This document shows, piece after piece, positions 24,366-32,627 of a DNA stretch of 32,627 nucleotides. Where the stretch lies: the NCBI GenBank assembly GCA_017549025.1, contig JAFYWB010000008.1, positions 1-32,627 on the forward strand, written 5' to 3'. Under the pieces are notes generated by a model. It did no database searches. It saw only the letters and a program-made list of their open reading frames with translations, and was not told the DNA's origin. Numbering within the stretch: the stretch's first letter is position 1; every line of letters begins with the position of its first letter. Made by a program: the position numbers and the translations under genes. This DNA is from Treponema sp. Lineage in GTDB: Bacteria; Spirochaetota; Spirochaetia; Treponematales; Treponemataceae.

Positions 24366-25316
24366 ATGATTACTGCAGAAATTACTGACCAGCACGTGCT
24401 GCAACATCTCGATTCTATCCACAAGGATGGTATGTCCGTCTTTGTTATGGCAGATGGACTGTATCGTGGAGCCTTTTTCCACGGTACTCGATTTATAAAC
24501 CAAATGCGAGCAAATCACAAGCTGGGCATTTTAGAAACCCTGGTTCTGGGGCAAGCCTATCTTTCCACTGCCCTGATGATTCCCACCATGAAGGGACGGG
24601 GACGTCTAACCTTCCGTTACGACACCAACGGTCCTGCCGCTGGCTTTTGTACCGAAGCCGACAGTGCAGGCTCTGTTCGTGGCTATCTTTTGCAAGATCC
24701 CATTCCCATTACCAAACCTCTGGACAGCTGGGACTTGGCCCCCTTCTTTGGACCTGGCACCCTCACTGTATCACGCTTTAACGAAGGAGCAAAGGAGCCT
24801 CAGGTGGGCAGCGTTGAAATCAAGCATCGCAACATTGCACAAGATTTGGCCTGGTACTTTGCCCAGTCAGAGCAAATCTACACCGCCTTTAACACCAGCA
24901 TTCAGTTTGACCGCCAAGGCCAAGTAATTGGTGCTGGAGGAATGTTCCTGCAAAAAATGCCCGCCCACGGAGGAAGCTCTGGCAAAGAGCTGGCAGAACG
25001 CCAAGCCTACGAAGCTGAAGTTACCGAGGCGGTAGAACACGCATTCCAAGCAGCTCCCTCCTACGGCCAATGGTTCTCAGAAGGTGGCGATCGTGATGAC
25101 ATCATCTACGGGCTTTTCCGTGACTTTAATCCCACCGTGGCCTTGGAACGTGACATTATCTTTGACTGCAACTGCACTCGGGAAAAATATCTTTCTGCGG
25201 TGAAAAATCTTGGTCAAGATGAAGTGGCAGACATAAAACAAAACGGTCCAAATCCACTGGAAATCATCTGTCATAACTGTGGTAGCGTGTACCACATTCC
25301 CACAGAGGAACTGTAA
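24366..25316 (+). CDS. hslO: Redox-regulated chaperone Hsp33
   Basis: Hsp33 is a cytoplasmic holdase activated by oxidation and unfolding when its zinc-binding cysteines form disulfides. The 316-residue product has the full family fold, with GQAYLSTALMIPTMKGRGRL near the N terminus and GGMFLQKMP mid-protein. The C-terminal redox zinc centre is Cys-x-Cys (FDCNC, about 266) plus Cys-x2-Cys (CHNC, about 302), in the usual positions. A strong intrinsic terminator follows. Confidence 0.95.
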   Translation: MITAEITDQHVLQHLDSIHKDGMSVFVMADGLYRGAFFHGTRFINQMRANHKLGILETLVLGQAYLSTALMIPTMKGRGRLTFRYDTNGPAAGFCTEADSAGSVRGYLLQDPIPITKPLDSWDLAPFFGPGTLTVSRFNEGAKEPQVGSVEIKHRNIAQDLAWYFAQSEQIYTAFNTSIQFDRQGQVIGAGGMFLQKMPAHGGSSGKELAERQAYEAEVTEAVEHAFQAAPSYGQWFSEGGDRDDIIYGLFRDFNPTVALERDIIFDCNCTREKYLSAVKNLGQDEVADIKQNGPNPLEIICHNCGSVYHIPTEEL

Positions 25317-25346
25317 GGGCAAAACTTCAATCTGAAATCTTTAGTA

Positions 25347-25377
25347 ACTGGCTTGATCATATCAAGCCAGTTTTTTT
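25347..25377 (+). terminator. Intrinsic terminator of hsp33
   Basis: ACTGGCTTGAT (25347-25357) and ATCAAGCCAGT (25361-25371) form a perfect 11-bp stem with a CAT loop, followed by a seven-T run (25371-25377). Confidence 0.9.
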
Positions 25378-26101
25378 AATTGGTTGTACCAATAGCTAGG
25401 GAACCAAGATACACTACCTGACTATACACAGGAGTCAAGGAAGGACTCATTCCTGTAGAAACGGCATACAAGGCTACATACCAAGTACTTGTCCCAGCAC
25501 CAGTTGTAAAGGTTACGTCCTCTTGTCCTTCCACTGGCACAGAATAAGGTGAACTAGCCTCTACTGTAGAATTAAAAGAAAAAAACTTGTCGTCTACACT
25601 CCGTACAGGAATACCTTTATCTTGCCCATTCACTCTTATTTCAGCAGGATACTCATAGTTTACAGGAGAATTGGGTGCAGGTGTTTGATTCCACAGTCGA
25701 ATAGACACCGTTTGTGCCCCACCCGCAGATACCAGGTTTACCGTATCCACCTGGTCAGTAGTCAAAGGCTGGTAGCCCCAGCTTATCAGCCGCTCCATCC
25801 CCTGGTTTGTATATTCTGTGTTGATATTTGCAATGTTATTTTTGTTGGATAATAATTGATTTGGGCTATTGTATATCTTGTAATAAACTGAGGTACCCTG
25901 AAAAATATCTGTAGTGTCAGCATGAGAAGCTGCTGTAACAAAGGAAACAAACTGCTTTGACGGATCATTACTTAAGCTTGTAGCCTCGTCAATAAAAGTC
26001 AAGGAAATGGGAGGATCAAGATAGTAAAAGGTATCAAGGCCACAGGCCGAAAAAAACAACAATAAAAAAAGCCAGCTGAATATCATCCGTAGTTTTTTCA
26101 T
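25376..26101 (-). CDS. Lipoprotein of unknown function
   Basis: The 241-residue product has a type II signal peptide: KKLR, a hydrophobic stretch, and lipobox FSAC with Cys20. The mature part is beta-rich with no recognised domain. The C-terminal half, with WYVALYAVSTGMSPSLTPVYS, looks like part of an envelope adhesin or assembly lipoprotein, but no function can be assigned. It has its own promoter. Its stop codon overlaps the end of the convergent hsp33 terminator. Confidence 0.8.
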   Translation of the reverse strand: MKKLRMIFSWLFLLLFFSACGLDTFYYLDPPISLTFIDEATSLSNDPSKQFVSFVTAASHADTTDIFQGTSVYYKIYNSPNQLLSNKNNIANINTEYTNQGMERLISWGYQPLTTDQVDTVNLVSAGGAQTVSIRLWNQTPAPNSPVNYEYPAEIRVNGQDKGIPVRSVDDKFFSFNSTVEASSPYSVPVEGQEDVTFTTGAGTSTWYVALYAVSTGMSPSLTPVYSQVVYLGSLAIGTTN

Positions 26102-26110
26102 ACACTACAG

Positions 26111-26139
26111 ATAATATCTTGCTGGCCTTCTTTTTTCAA
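26111..26139 (-). promoter_or_regulatory. Lipoprotein gene promoter
   Basis: TTGAAA (26139-26134), 17 bases, TATTAT (26116-26111). The ATG follows nine bases later, so the 5' leader is only a few bases and carries no Shine-Dalgarno site. Confidence 0.65.
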
Positions 26140-26178
26140 GACATAGAAATCTTCTGTCTTAAAGCAAATGAAATCTTC

Positions 26179-26856
26179 TTACTGAATCTTTCCTTCTGCC
26201 TTCAATGCAATCAAGCGAGATTCAGCCAAGCTTGTCCATGAATCGGAAGGATAGTTGTCCTTCAAGCTGGTGTAATTCTCTGCAGCTGCAGTGTAATCAC
26301 CCTTTCCTTCCAGCAAGCGACCCAAGCTAAAAAGAATGTGTGATTCAAACTCACAGTCGGGACTTGCCATTGCTTTCTTATAGTAATCGATGGCAGGGTC
26401 AACTTCAGCAAGCTCCTCGGAACATACAGCAGCATTGTAGTAACAAACAGCAGCAGTATAACCAGCATTCTTTGTTGCAGCAGCGGCCAACCAGCAATCA
26501 CGGGCCTCACCCCATTTTTCTTGGCTAAAATAAATCTCAGCTGCAGCCATACTTGCACGCAAGCCAACGATGTTTCCCTTGTTCTTTTCTGCCAACTCAA
26601 GCACCTGAGGCAGGGCTACATCACGGGCAGAATCAACAGAAGCCTCATCTGCCTTTGACAAGGTATAAATGATACTATCCAACTGATTCAATCCCTTCTG
26701 GTGGGATGAAGTTGTTACGGAAGAAATAACACCCCAAACAATAGCTACAATAATAAGCGCTACAATTACACCAATGAACAGAACACGATACTTTGTCAAA
26801 AAACCACTAACCTTGTCAGCCAGGGTCTTTTTTTCTTCTGTATTCTTCTCAGCCAT
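26179..26856 (-). CDS. Membrane-anchored TPR protein
   Basis: The 225-residue product has a charged cytoplasmic N terminus, one membrane segment (about 30-50), and a helical tetratricopeptide-like region (about 90-220: AAAEIYFSQEKWGEARDCWL, YYNAAVCSEELAE, LGRLLEGKGDYTAAAENY). The topology, with the TPRs outside, recalls YfgM/TPR_21 proteins, which link the Sec translocon to periplasmic chaperones. AAGGAGC precedes the start. It follows the sigma-54 activator gene by 15 bases, so it is likely in the same operon. Confidence 0.8.
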   Translation of the reverse strand: MAEKNTEEKKTLADKVSGFLTKYRVLFIGVIVALIIVAIVWGVISSVTTSSHQKGLNQLDSIIYTLSKADEASVDSARDVALPQVLELAEKNKGNIVGLRASMAAAEIYFSQEKWGEARDCWLAAAATKNAGYTAAVCYYNAAVCSEELAEVDPAIDYYKKAMASPDCEFESHILFSLGRLLEGKGDYTAAAENYTSLKDNYPSDSWTSLAESRLIALKAEGKIQ

Positions 26857-26871
26857 ATATGCTCCTTACAT

Positions 26872-28416
26872 TTAACGGATATGTAGCTCGTTCAACAAAC
26901 GAGAAACATAAGTCCGCTGAATTCCTAAAATCTTTCCAGCTTCCGTCTGATTCCATGCAGTCTCATCAAGAATCTGGGTAATATATGCTTTCTTGAATTT
27001 GTTGATGGCAGTCTTTAAGGTTCTGTCCTCATCAGTCAAATCAAGGTCATATACAAAGGTATGCTTCTGTGCCTCTGAATCACCAGCAGCACAAAGGTTC
27101 TGCAAACGAAGATCATCTGCACGAATAAGCGGAGGCTTTCCCAAAACACAAGCCCGCTCAATGGTATTTTCCAGCTCCCGCACATTACCAGGCCAATAAT
27201 ACCCATGTAACACAGCAAGGGCATCTTCAGAAAATCCCTCAAAGTTCTTTTTCACCTCACTGCTGAACTTATGACAGAAAAACCGAGCCAAGGGCTCTAT
27301 ATCTTCCCGCCGATTCCGCAGGGGAGGAACGTTCAGAGGCAACACGTTCAGCCGATAGTACAAATCCTGTCGAAAAGTACCTGCCTGTACCATTCCCTCT
27401 AAATCACGGTTAGTGGCGGCAATAATGCGAACGTCCGCGGAAATAGTTTTACTGGAACCCACCTTCTCAAAGGATTTAGACTGCAGCACCCGCAATAGCT
27501 TTGACTGCAAATCCAAAGGTAATTCTCCCACCTCATCAAGGAAGATGGTTCCACCGTTGGCCATTTCAAAACGACCAACTCTATCACTTACGGCACTAGT
27601 AAAGGCACCCTTTACATGACCGAAAAGCTCGCTTTCTAGTAATTGGGGAGAAAGTGCTGCACAATTCACCCGAACAAAGGGCTTTTTTGCACGATCACTT
27701 TTTAGATGAAGCTGTTCTGCAAACAACTCCTTTCCCACTCCGCTTTCCCCAAGAATCAACACGGAGATATTTGTTTGAGCAACCTCATCAAGGGTGCTCA
27801 CCAAATCTAGCATCACAGAGCTATGAGCCAAAAAAGTATGGTATTCTTCTCCATACTGAATTCTGCTCCGCAATACATTGTTCTCATCCTGAACAGTTTT
27901 AAACTGACCAGCAACCTCGTAAGCCATTCCCGCCTGAGCACCTAGCAATTCTAGTATACCCAAGTCCTCTTGGCTGAACTTTTGTCCGTTGGTCTTGTTC
28001 AACAACTGAATGACGCCAACACAGGAGTTCTTCACCCGCAGGGGAATGGCAATCATATTTTCAGTTTTATAGCCAGTTCTATCTTGAACCGTCGCAAAAA
28101 AACGCTGGTCATGCTGTACATCATCAACAACAAGGCTTTTGTTGTTTTTAAACACCCAACCAGCAATGCTATTATTAATGTCAACTGGAATAGTCATGGC
28201 CTTGACTCCAGCTGGTCCCAAGGCAATCCTAAAATTCAAGACAGTATTTCCCTGATTAGGTAAAAACAGGGATGATGACTCACATTCAACAAGACGCATT
28301 GCCGATTTAAGGATATAAATCAACAATGCGTCAAAGTCAGAATAATTAGAATTTATCAGTGAATTGATTTCGATGAGGGTTTTGAGTCTGTCGATTTCAA
28401 AAGTCTCGCAAGCCAT
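26872..28416 (-). CDS. GAF-domain sigma-54-dependent transcriptional activator
   Basis: The 514-residue product has an N-terminal GAF sensor (about 25-165), a central AAA+ domain (about 195-425; Walker A GESGVGKE, Walker B GGTIFLDEVGE, R-finger LYYRLNVLP) and a C-terminal Fis-type HTH (WNQTEAGKILGIQRTYVSRLL). The sigma-54 contact loop reads GAFTSA (residues 270-275) rather than GAFTGA. It would remodel RNA polymerase with sigma-54 in response to a small ligand or redox cue. ATG 28416 is chosen over a GTG at 28425 because GGTGA lies six bases before it. It follows rpsA by 20 bases. Confidence 0.92.
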   Translation of the reverse strand: MACETFEIDRLKTLIEINSLINSNYSDFDALLIYILKSAMRLVECESSSLFLPNQGNTVLNFRIALGPAGVKAMTIPVDINNSIAGWVFKNNKSLVVDDVQHDQRFFATVQDRTGYKTENMIAIPLRVKNSCVGVIQLLNKTNGQKFSQEDLGILELLGAQAGMAYEVAGQFKTVQDENNVLRSRIQYGEEYHTFLAHSSVMLDLVSTLDEVAQTNISVLILGESGVGKELFAEQLHLKSDRAKKPFVRVNCAALSPQLLESELFGHVKGAFTSAVSDRVGRFEMANGGTIFLDEVGELPLDLQSKLLRVLQSKSFEKVGSSKTISADVRIIAATNRDLEGMVQAGTFRQDLYYRLNVLPLNVPPLRNRREDIEPLARFFCHKFSSEVKKNFEGFSEDALAVLHGYYWPGNVRELENTIERACVLGKPPLIRADDLRLQNLCAAGDSEAQKHTFVYDLDLTDEDRTLKTAINKFKKAYITQILDETAWNQTEAGKILGIQRTYVSRLLNELHIR

Positions 28417-28436
28417 GCCCCTCACCGAAATATTCT

Positions 28437-30149
28437 TTAGTTATTCTTGTTCTTGAGAAGATCTCCAAGAGTGAAAGCACCATCGTTGCCATCATCAACA
28501 GAAGACATATACTGGGAAATTTCATCCCGCTGCTGCTTTCTCTTGAATTCCTTAACAGAGAAGGCTGCCTTCTGCTTTTCTGGGTTAACATCAACAACGT
28601 ATACGTTGATTTTGTCACCAACATTGTACTTCTTTACAGCCTCTTCAAAGGTCTCCTCACGGCTCTCGCTGAGATTGGACTTGTTTACCAATCCTTCGAT
28701 TCCACCAGGAGCTCTTACGAAGATTCCGAAGTCAGCGATGGATACAACTTCACCCTCCAGAGTTGAACCTGGCTTGTAGGTTGCACAGAACTGCTGCCAT
28801 GGATCTTCAGAAAGCTGCTTAACACCCAAGCGGATGCGGTGATTTTCAGAATCACTTTCGATAACCACCACTTCGATTTCCTGATCAACAGTCAATTCGC
28901 TACCAGGATGCTTAACCTTCTTTGTCCAAGAAAGATCATCGGCATGGAGGAATCCATCGATTCCTTCTTCCAGCTCAACAAAAGCACCAGCGTTGGTGAT
29001 TTTTACAACCTTTCTGGTCAAGCGTGTTCCAACAGGATATTTTTCGGCAATGGAATTCCAAGGATTGTCAGTTACCTGCTTCAATCCCAAGGAAACACGG
29101 CCAGCCTGGATGTCATAACCCAGAACCATGCACTCTACCTCATCACCAATCTTCACCATGTCAGAAGCCTTGTTAATCTTCTTTACCCAAGAGAACTCGC
29201 TGATGTGAGCCAAGCCTTCGATTCCTTCTTCCAACTCGATGAAGGCACCAAAGTCAGTGAGCTTGGTAACAGTTCCCTTTACTACGTCATTTACGTGGTA
29301 CTTGTCTTCAAAGTGCAACCAAGGATCTTCGCTGAAGTGCTTCAAAGAAAGATTGATGCGCTTCTCTTCTGGGTCAAGGCGGATAACCTTCAACTCGATT
29401 TCCTGGCCCTTCTTTACAAAGTCCTTAGGACGAGTTACGTGACCCCAGCTCATGTCATTGATGTGCAGCAATCCATCGAAGCCACCCAAGTCAATGAAGG
29501 CACCAAAGCTGGTGAAGCTCTTTACAGTACCCTTAACGGTATCACCAATGGTGATGTCGTTAAAGAATGCATCACGATTGGACTCCATGGACTCCTCAAG
29601 GTACTTGCGGCGGTTTACTACCACGTTTGCCTTGTTGTCGCTGTACAGGCGCTCAACATAGAACTTGCCGGTAAGACCAAGCAACTTCTCTGCCTTCTCC
29701 ACCTTCTGGCTATCAGACTGGCTGATGGGAAGGAATGCCTTGATACCGCTACCAAGGTTTACATCAAAACCACCCTTTACAACCTTTTCGATAGTTCCTT
29801 CAACAGGAGTCTTATCATTCAAGGCCTGTCGTAGGTTCTTCCAAAGCTGCTTTACGTCAGCCTTCTGCTTGGACACTACAACATGACCATGCTTGTTTTC
29901 TTTCTTTTCAAGAACAACAGCAACGGTGTCACCAACTTCTGGCAAGTCTGTAAATTCTGTAGTAGAAATCATTCCTTCTGACTTGCATCCTACATCAACA
30001 TAAACATAATCAGAGGTGACCTGAACTACGATACCGTCTACTAATTGACCTTCTTCAAGAGACTCAAAGCTTTTGAGTGTCTCTTCCTGCAATTGTGTCT
30101 GAATGTTCCCCTTCTGGGCTACATTCTTTTCCACTTCCATCTGCTCCAT
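28437..30149 (-). CDS. rpsA: 30S ribosomal protein S1
   Basis: S1 delivers mRNA to the 30S subunit. The 570-residue product has six S1 OB-fold repeats, each with the G-F-GAFVxL/I-x2-G-x-GLLH-type core (for example SFGAFIDLGGFDGLLHI, DFGAFIELEEGIEGLAHIS, NAGAFVELEEGIDGFLHAD). AAGGG precedes the start. It begins nine bases after cmk. In T. pallidum, as I recall, these two are annotated as one gene, whereas here they are clearly separate frames. Confidence 0.95.
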   Translation of the reverse strand: MEQMEVEKNVAQKGNIQTQLQEETLKSFESLEEGQLVDGIVVQVTSDYVYVDVGCKSEGMISTTEFTDLPEVGDTVAVVLEKKENKHGHVVVSKQKADVKQLWKNLRQALNDKTPVEGTIEKVVKGGFDVNLGSGIKAFLPISQSDSQKVEKAEKLLGLTGKFYVERLYSDNKANVVVNRRKYLEESMESNRDAFFNDITIGDTVKGTVKSFTSFGAFIDLGGFDGLLHINDMSWGHVTRPKDFVKKGQEIELKVIRLDPEEKRINLSLKHFSEDPWLHFEDKYHVNDVVKGTVTKLTDFGAFIELEEGIEGLAHISEFSWVKKINKASDMVKIGDEVECMVLGYDIQAGRVSLGLKQVTDNPWNSIAEKYPVGTRLTRKVVKITNAGAFVELEEGIDGFLHADDLSWTKKVKHPGSELTVDQEIEVVVIESDSENHRIRLGVKQLSEDPWQQFCATYKPGSTLEGEVVSIADFGIFVRAPGGIEGLVNKSNLSESREETFEEAVKKYNVGDKINVYVVDVNPEKQKAAFSVKEFKRKQQRDEISQYMSSVDDGNDGAFTLGDLLKNKNN

Positions 30150-30158
30150 AACAAACCC

Positions 30159-30791
30159 TTAATTGTGAATTTTACGAATTATTATCTCACAAACCTGCTC
30201 AATCGTCAAGTCCGATGTATCAATATATGTGGCATCAGGAGCAATTTTAAGGGCTCCTTCAGCTTTGGCCTTATCAATTTCGTCTCGCTTGCGGATTCCT
30301 TCCTTGATTTCCTCCAGGGAAAGATTGCTGACTCCCTGCTTAAAGCGACGGAGAGCCTGAACGTCGATGGAAGCGTCAAGATAAAACTTGTGCTCCGCAT
30401 CGGGGAATACCACAGTAGTCATGTCTCGCCCCTCGCAAATTATGCTCAAGGACTTGGTAATGTGACGGATTTTCTCGTTAACAATGTGACGCAGAGGGAT
30501 GATTGATGAAACTTGGGCAGTGTGAGCATCCACTTGGTCGGTGTGCAAGGAATCCTCCACATCCTCTCCGTTGATAACCAGCCGAGAATTCACATAGTCA
30601 ATATCCAGCTTTTGGGCATGTGCAATGATTTCCTGATGATTCTCTAGGTCAATCCCAGAACGCAGCAGGGACAGGGTGATTCCACGATAAAAACTGCCGG
30701 AATTCAAGAACGTGATGTTCAGCTTGTCTGCAATAATCTTTGCAATGGTGCTTTTTCCACAGCCAGCAGGGCCGTCTATAGCCACAACCAT
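30159..30791 (-). CDS. cmk: Cytidylate kinase
   Basis: It phosphorylates CMP and dCMP in nucleotide salvage. The 210-residue product has the P-loop IDGPAGCGKST (5-15), NSGSFYRG for nucleotide binding (about 31), the ICEGRDMTTVVFPDA motif (about 118) and RRFKQG. A strong AAAGGAGG ribosome binding site precedes the start. It sits between rluB (33-base gap) and rpsA. Confidence 0.95.
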   Translation of the reverse strand: MVVAIDGPAGCGKSTIAKIIADKLNITFLNSGSFYRGITLSLLRSGIDLENHQEIIAHAQKLDIDYVNSRLVINGEDVEDSLHTDQVDAHTAQVSSIIPLRHIVNEKIRHITKSLSIICEGRDMTTVVFPDAEHKFYLDASIDVQALRRFKQGVSNLSLEEIKEGIRKRDEIDKAKAEGALKIAPDATYIDTSDLTIEQVCEIIIRKIHN

Positions 30792-30824
30792 TATGGCCTC
30801 CTTTAATCTATTTGTTTACTATTC

Positions 30825-31649
30825 CTAATTTTCCTGACATAATGCAAGGAGTCCTGCAACCTGAGCTGCATCAAGCTCCCGATATTTGCCTTCCTCCAAG
30901 GAATCCATGTTCAAGTTACCAATGCGAACACGGGTAAGCCGCCTAATGGGAACTTCAAAATGCTCAAAGACACGGCGAATCTCTCGGTTTTTGCCTTCTA
31001 TCAACACCACAATGAGGCGGCGCTGATGCACCAGTCGGGCTTCTAGGCAGCGGTAAAAAACGCCTTCAATGCGGATACCACGACAAAATCTGTCCACCAG
31101 CTCTTGGGGAATTGGTACCGTTGCCTCCACCACATATTCCTTTTCGATTTGAGATGAAGGATGGGATACCCGTGCGGCAAAATCTCCGTCGTTGGTAAAA
31201 AGCACCAAGCCCTGGGAGAACATGTCCAAACGGCCCACGTTGTAGAGCCGCTCGCTAAAATGGGGAGCCAAAAGCTCAGCTGCGGTGGATCGGCCCTTTT
31301 CGTCTGCCAAGGAACAAACATACCCTGCAGGCTTGTTCAATAAAACATATCGTTTCTTTGACTCCACCACTACAGGTTGTCCGTCAAAAAGTACCTTGTC
31401 TGTGGGCAAGACCTTGGTGCCTGGGGTGGTGACTACAGTACCGTTTACAGAAACACGACCTTCTGCAATTAAGGCCTCGCAGGCACGACGACTGGCAATG
31501 CCACTGTGAGCAAGAAACACCTGAAGCCGCATTCCTGAATCGGGTTGAGAAGCTGCTGCAGTGGTGGAGCTTTGAGAAGCTACCTTCTTTTTAACAAATT
31601 TGCTGGCTGAATTATCTTGCAAGTTCGAACCTCTCGCTTTCTGTTTCAT
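30825..31649 (-). CDS. rluB: rRNA pseudouridine synthase, RsuA/RluB family
   Basis: The 274-residue product has a S4 RNA-binding domain (RLQVFLAHSGIASRRACEALIAEGRVSVNG, about 41-70) and a pseudouridine synthase domain with catalytic Asp in VGRLDMFSQGLVLFTNDG (about 140) and GKNREIRRVFEHF near the end. The 39 residues before the S4 domain are low-complexity (KKKVASQSSTTAAASQ). The annotated start overlaps scpB by 38 bases; Met at 31532 would give a family-length protein, but neither start has a good ribosome binding site. RluB versus RsuA cannot be settled here. Confidence 0.88.
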   Translation of the reverse strand: MKQKARGSNLQDNSASKFVKKKVASQSSTTAAASQPDSGMRLQVFLAHSGIASRRACEALIAEGRVSVNGTVVTTPGTKVLPTDKVLFDGQPVVVESKKRYVLLNKPAGYVCSLADEKGRSTAAELLAPHFSERLYNVGRLDMFSQGLVLFTNDGDFAARVSHPSSQIEKEYVVEATVPIPQELVDRFCRGIRIEGVFYRCLEARLVHQRRLIVVLIEGKNREIRRVFEHFEVPIRRLTRVRIGNLNMDSLEEGKYRELDAAQVAGLLALCQEN

Positions 31650-32160
31650 CTAGTTTTGGTAAATCTGCAATGCTATTCAACTGGAATAGCTGCAAAAAAT
31701 CCTTGGTGGTGCCGAACTGGATGGGCTTTCCGGGAATGTCCTTTCTGCCTACCTCCTTGATGAGGTTTCGCTCCACCAGAATACGAATCATGTTGTCTGC
31801 AGACACACCACGAAGGGCTTCAATTTCGGCACGGGTAATAGGCTGGGAATAGGCGATAATGGCCAAGGTTTCCATGGCGGCACGAGAAAGCTTTCCTTCA
31901 TTTTTCTTGCCATACCGTTCCTTTAGGTAGTTCCACAGGTCCTTTTTGGGAGCCAAAGACCAGCCGCCACCGATTTGCACCAGCTCAATGCCAGAATCCT
32001 CTGCAGCATACTTTTCCTTCAATCGCTCTAAGACCAGTTTTACCACATCCTCTGAAAATTCAGAAATACGTGCAAGACTTTGCTCGCTCTGTGGCTCCGA
32101 TTCCAAAAATAAAATTGCTTCTATAAGCCCAGTTTCCTTTTCCAATTGAATCTCCATCAT
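31612..32160 (-). CDS. scpB: Segregation and condensation protein B
   Basis: ScpB is the winged-helix (kite) partner of ScpA in the SMC condensin complex. The 182-residue product has GLIEAILFLESEPQS at the N terminus and the typical LSRAAMETLAIIAYSQPITRAEIEALRGV block, then GRKDIPGKPIQFGTT. Start 32160 (MMEIQ) follows the scpA stop by one base, so it is translationally coupled. The open frame extends further upstream, but that part overlaps scpA. Confidence 0.93.
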   Translation of the reverse strand: MMEIQLEKETGLIEAILFLESEPQSEQSLARISEFSEDVVKLVLERLKEKYAAEDSGIELVQIGGGWSLAPKKDLWNYLKERYGKKNEGKLSRAAMETLAIIAYSQPITRAEIEALRGVSADNMIRILVERNLIKEVGRKDIPGKPIQFGTTKDFLQLFQLNSIADLPKLDETESERFELAR

Positions 32161-32161
32161 A

Positions 32162-32627
32162 CTATGCTGCCTTGTAGGGGCAAATCTTGATGTCGCCGAA
32201 CATTCTGTTCTGGTAGATACAGGCAACCTTGAATTTTACCGCCTCTAGAATTGCCATAAAGGCACAGACAACATCAAGGACATTTCCTTTTCGTGTAATT
32301 AAATCTGTAAAAAAGCACTCTCCCCGCTGATCAAAAAGCTCATTCATCAGGGTAACCTTTTCGTTTACAGAAATTTCTTCATACAGGTCAAGAATCTTTT
32401 CAGCTGAATAGGAGGAAACTAGATTTCTGAAAATTTTCTGCATGTCCTGCAACAAGTCCCAGGTATCAAGCTTTTCCCACACATTTTCCTCTTCAAAGGG
32501 AAGGAGACGCTGGATTTTTCTGCGCTCAAAGCTCCAATCTGCCTCGTCCTCCTTTTCTTCCATGAGGGCGGACAATTTCTTGAACTTCTGGTATTCAATG
32601 AGCTTTTCCACCAATTCCTGGCGAGGA
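32162..32627 (-). CDS. scpA: Segregation and condensation protein A, C-terminal part
   Basis: ScpA is the kleisin that bridges SMC heads. The frame is open to the window edge, so the 5' part is missing. Visible are the mid-protein RQELVEKLIEYQKFKKLS and the C-terminal winged-helix region (EKVTLMNELF, VCAFMAILEAVKFKVACIYQNRMFGDI). The open frame continues past the GTG at 32614, so that codon is internal. Confidence 0.9.
   Translation of the reverse strand, partial: PRQELVEKLIEYQKFKKLSALMEEKEDEADWSFERRKIQRLLPFEEENVWEKLDTWDLLQDMQKIFRNLVSSYSAEKILDLYEEISVNEKVTLMNELFDQRGECFFTDLITRKGNVLDVVCAFMAILEAVKFKVACIYQNRMFGDIKICPYKAA

Noticed and set aside
28839-29834. 331-codon open frame on + opposite rpsA
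   Set aside because: It is antisense to six clear S1 domains and has no ribosome binding site or recognisable domain, so it is a shadow frame.
32161-32226. Longer scpB start at 32226
   Set aside because: The extra 22 residues overlap scpA out of frame and are not ScpB-like; Met at 32160 directly follows the scpA stop codon.

Overview
The window looks like the chromosome of a host-associated Treponema-type spirochaete. This is an inference from gene content: an S1 gene directly behind cmk, an scpA-scpB-rluB-cmk-rpsA run, a GAF/sigma-54 activator, Hsp33 and a small RRM protein, all with moderate-GC codon use. The host core occupies 1-3881 and about 20200-32627. Between them, about 4100-19320, lies a strikingly AT-rich accessory island.

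Layout. 1-298: a dispersed structured repeat, a large hairpin and a promoter. 299-3881: rsgA and mutS2 on +. 3907-4055: a decayed fragment of a PD-(D/E)XK (Rpn-type) transposase/nuclease gene. 4201-18715: nine tightly packed minus-strand genes. 18716-19329: an unusual non-coding head region full of palindromes and short tandem repeats. 19330-19758: a small cysteine-containing DUF6078-like gene on -. 19802-19927: the C-terminal end of a PD-(D/E)XK transposase gene. 20072-20156: an inverted second copy of the repeat at 13-97. 20323-32627: pgi, an M28 peptidase, a DUF368 membrane protein, an RRM protein, hsp33, a lipoprotein, a TPR membrane protein, a sigma-54 activator, rpsA, cmk, rluB, scpB and a partial scpA.

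The exciting part is the island. In transcription order it encodes: a stand-alone CARF-like sensor; a diverged sigma-70-like factor; a TerY-like VWA protein, PP2C phosphatase and protein kinase (the TerY-P triad); a UPF1-like SF1 helicase; a winged-helix protein ending in a HEPN-like RNase motif; a McrB-type AAA+ NTPase with a long N-terminal coiled coil; and a 921-residue, possibly McrC-related protein ending in multiple zinc clusters. This matches what I recall of the computationally described CoCoNuT (coiled-coil nuclease tandem) type IV restriction relatives, especially the type III group with TerY-P modules. I would call it a type III CoCoNuT-like antiviral locus. It has an uncommon sensor plus sigma-factor head, an McrC-like partner with no nuclease signature I can see, and an elaborate control region.

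Proposed logic (inference): a nucleotide second messenger or RNA fragment binds the CARF protein. The sigma-like factor and TerY-P signalling control expression or activation. The coiled-coil McrB motor with its zinc-finger partner and the helicase engage foreign or stalled RNA/nucleoprotein. The HEPN protein cuts RNA as effector or dormancy trigger.

Several host genes (rsgA, the DUF6078-like gene, DUF368, hsp33) have a -10 element ending 6-7 nt before the start codon, implying leaderless mRNAs.
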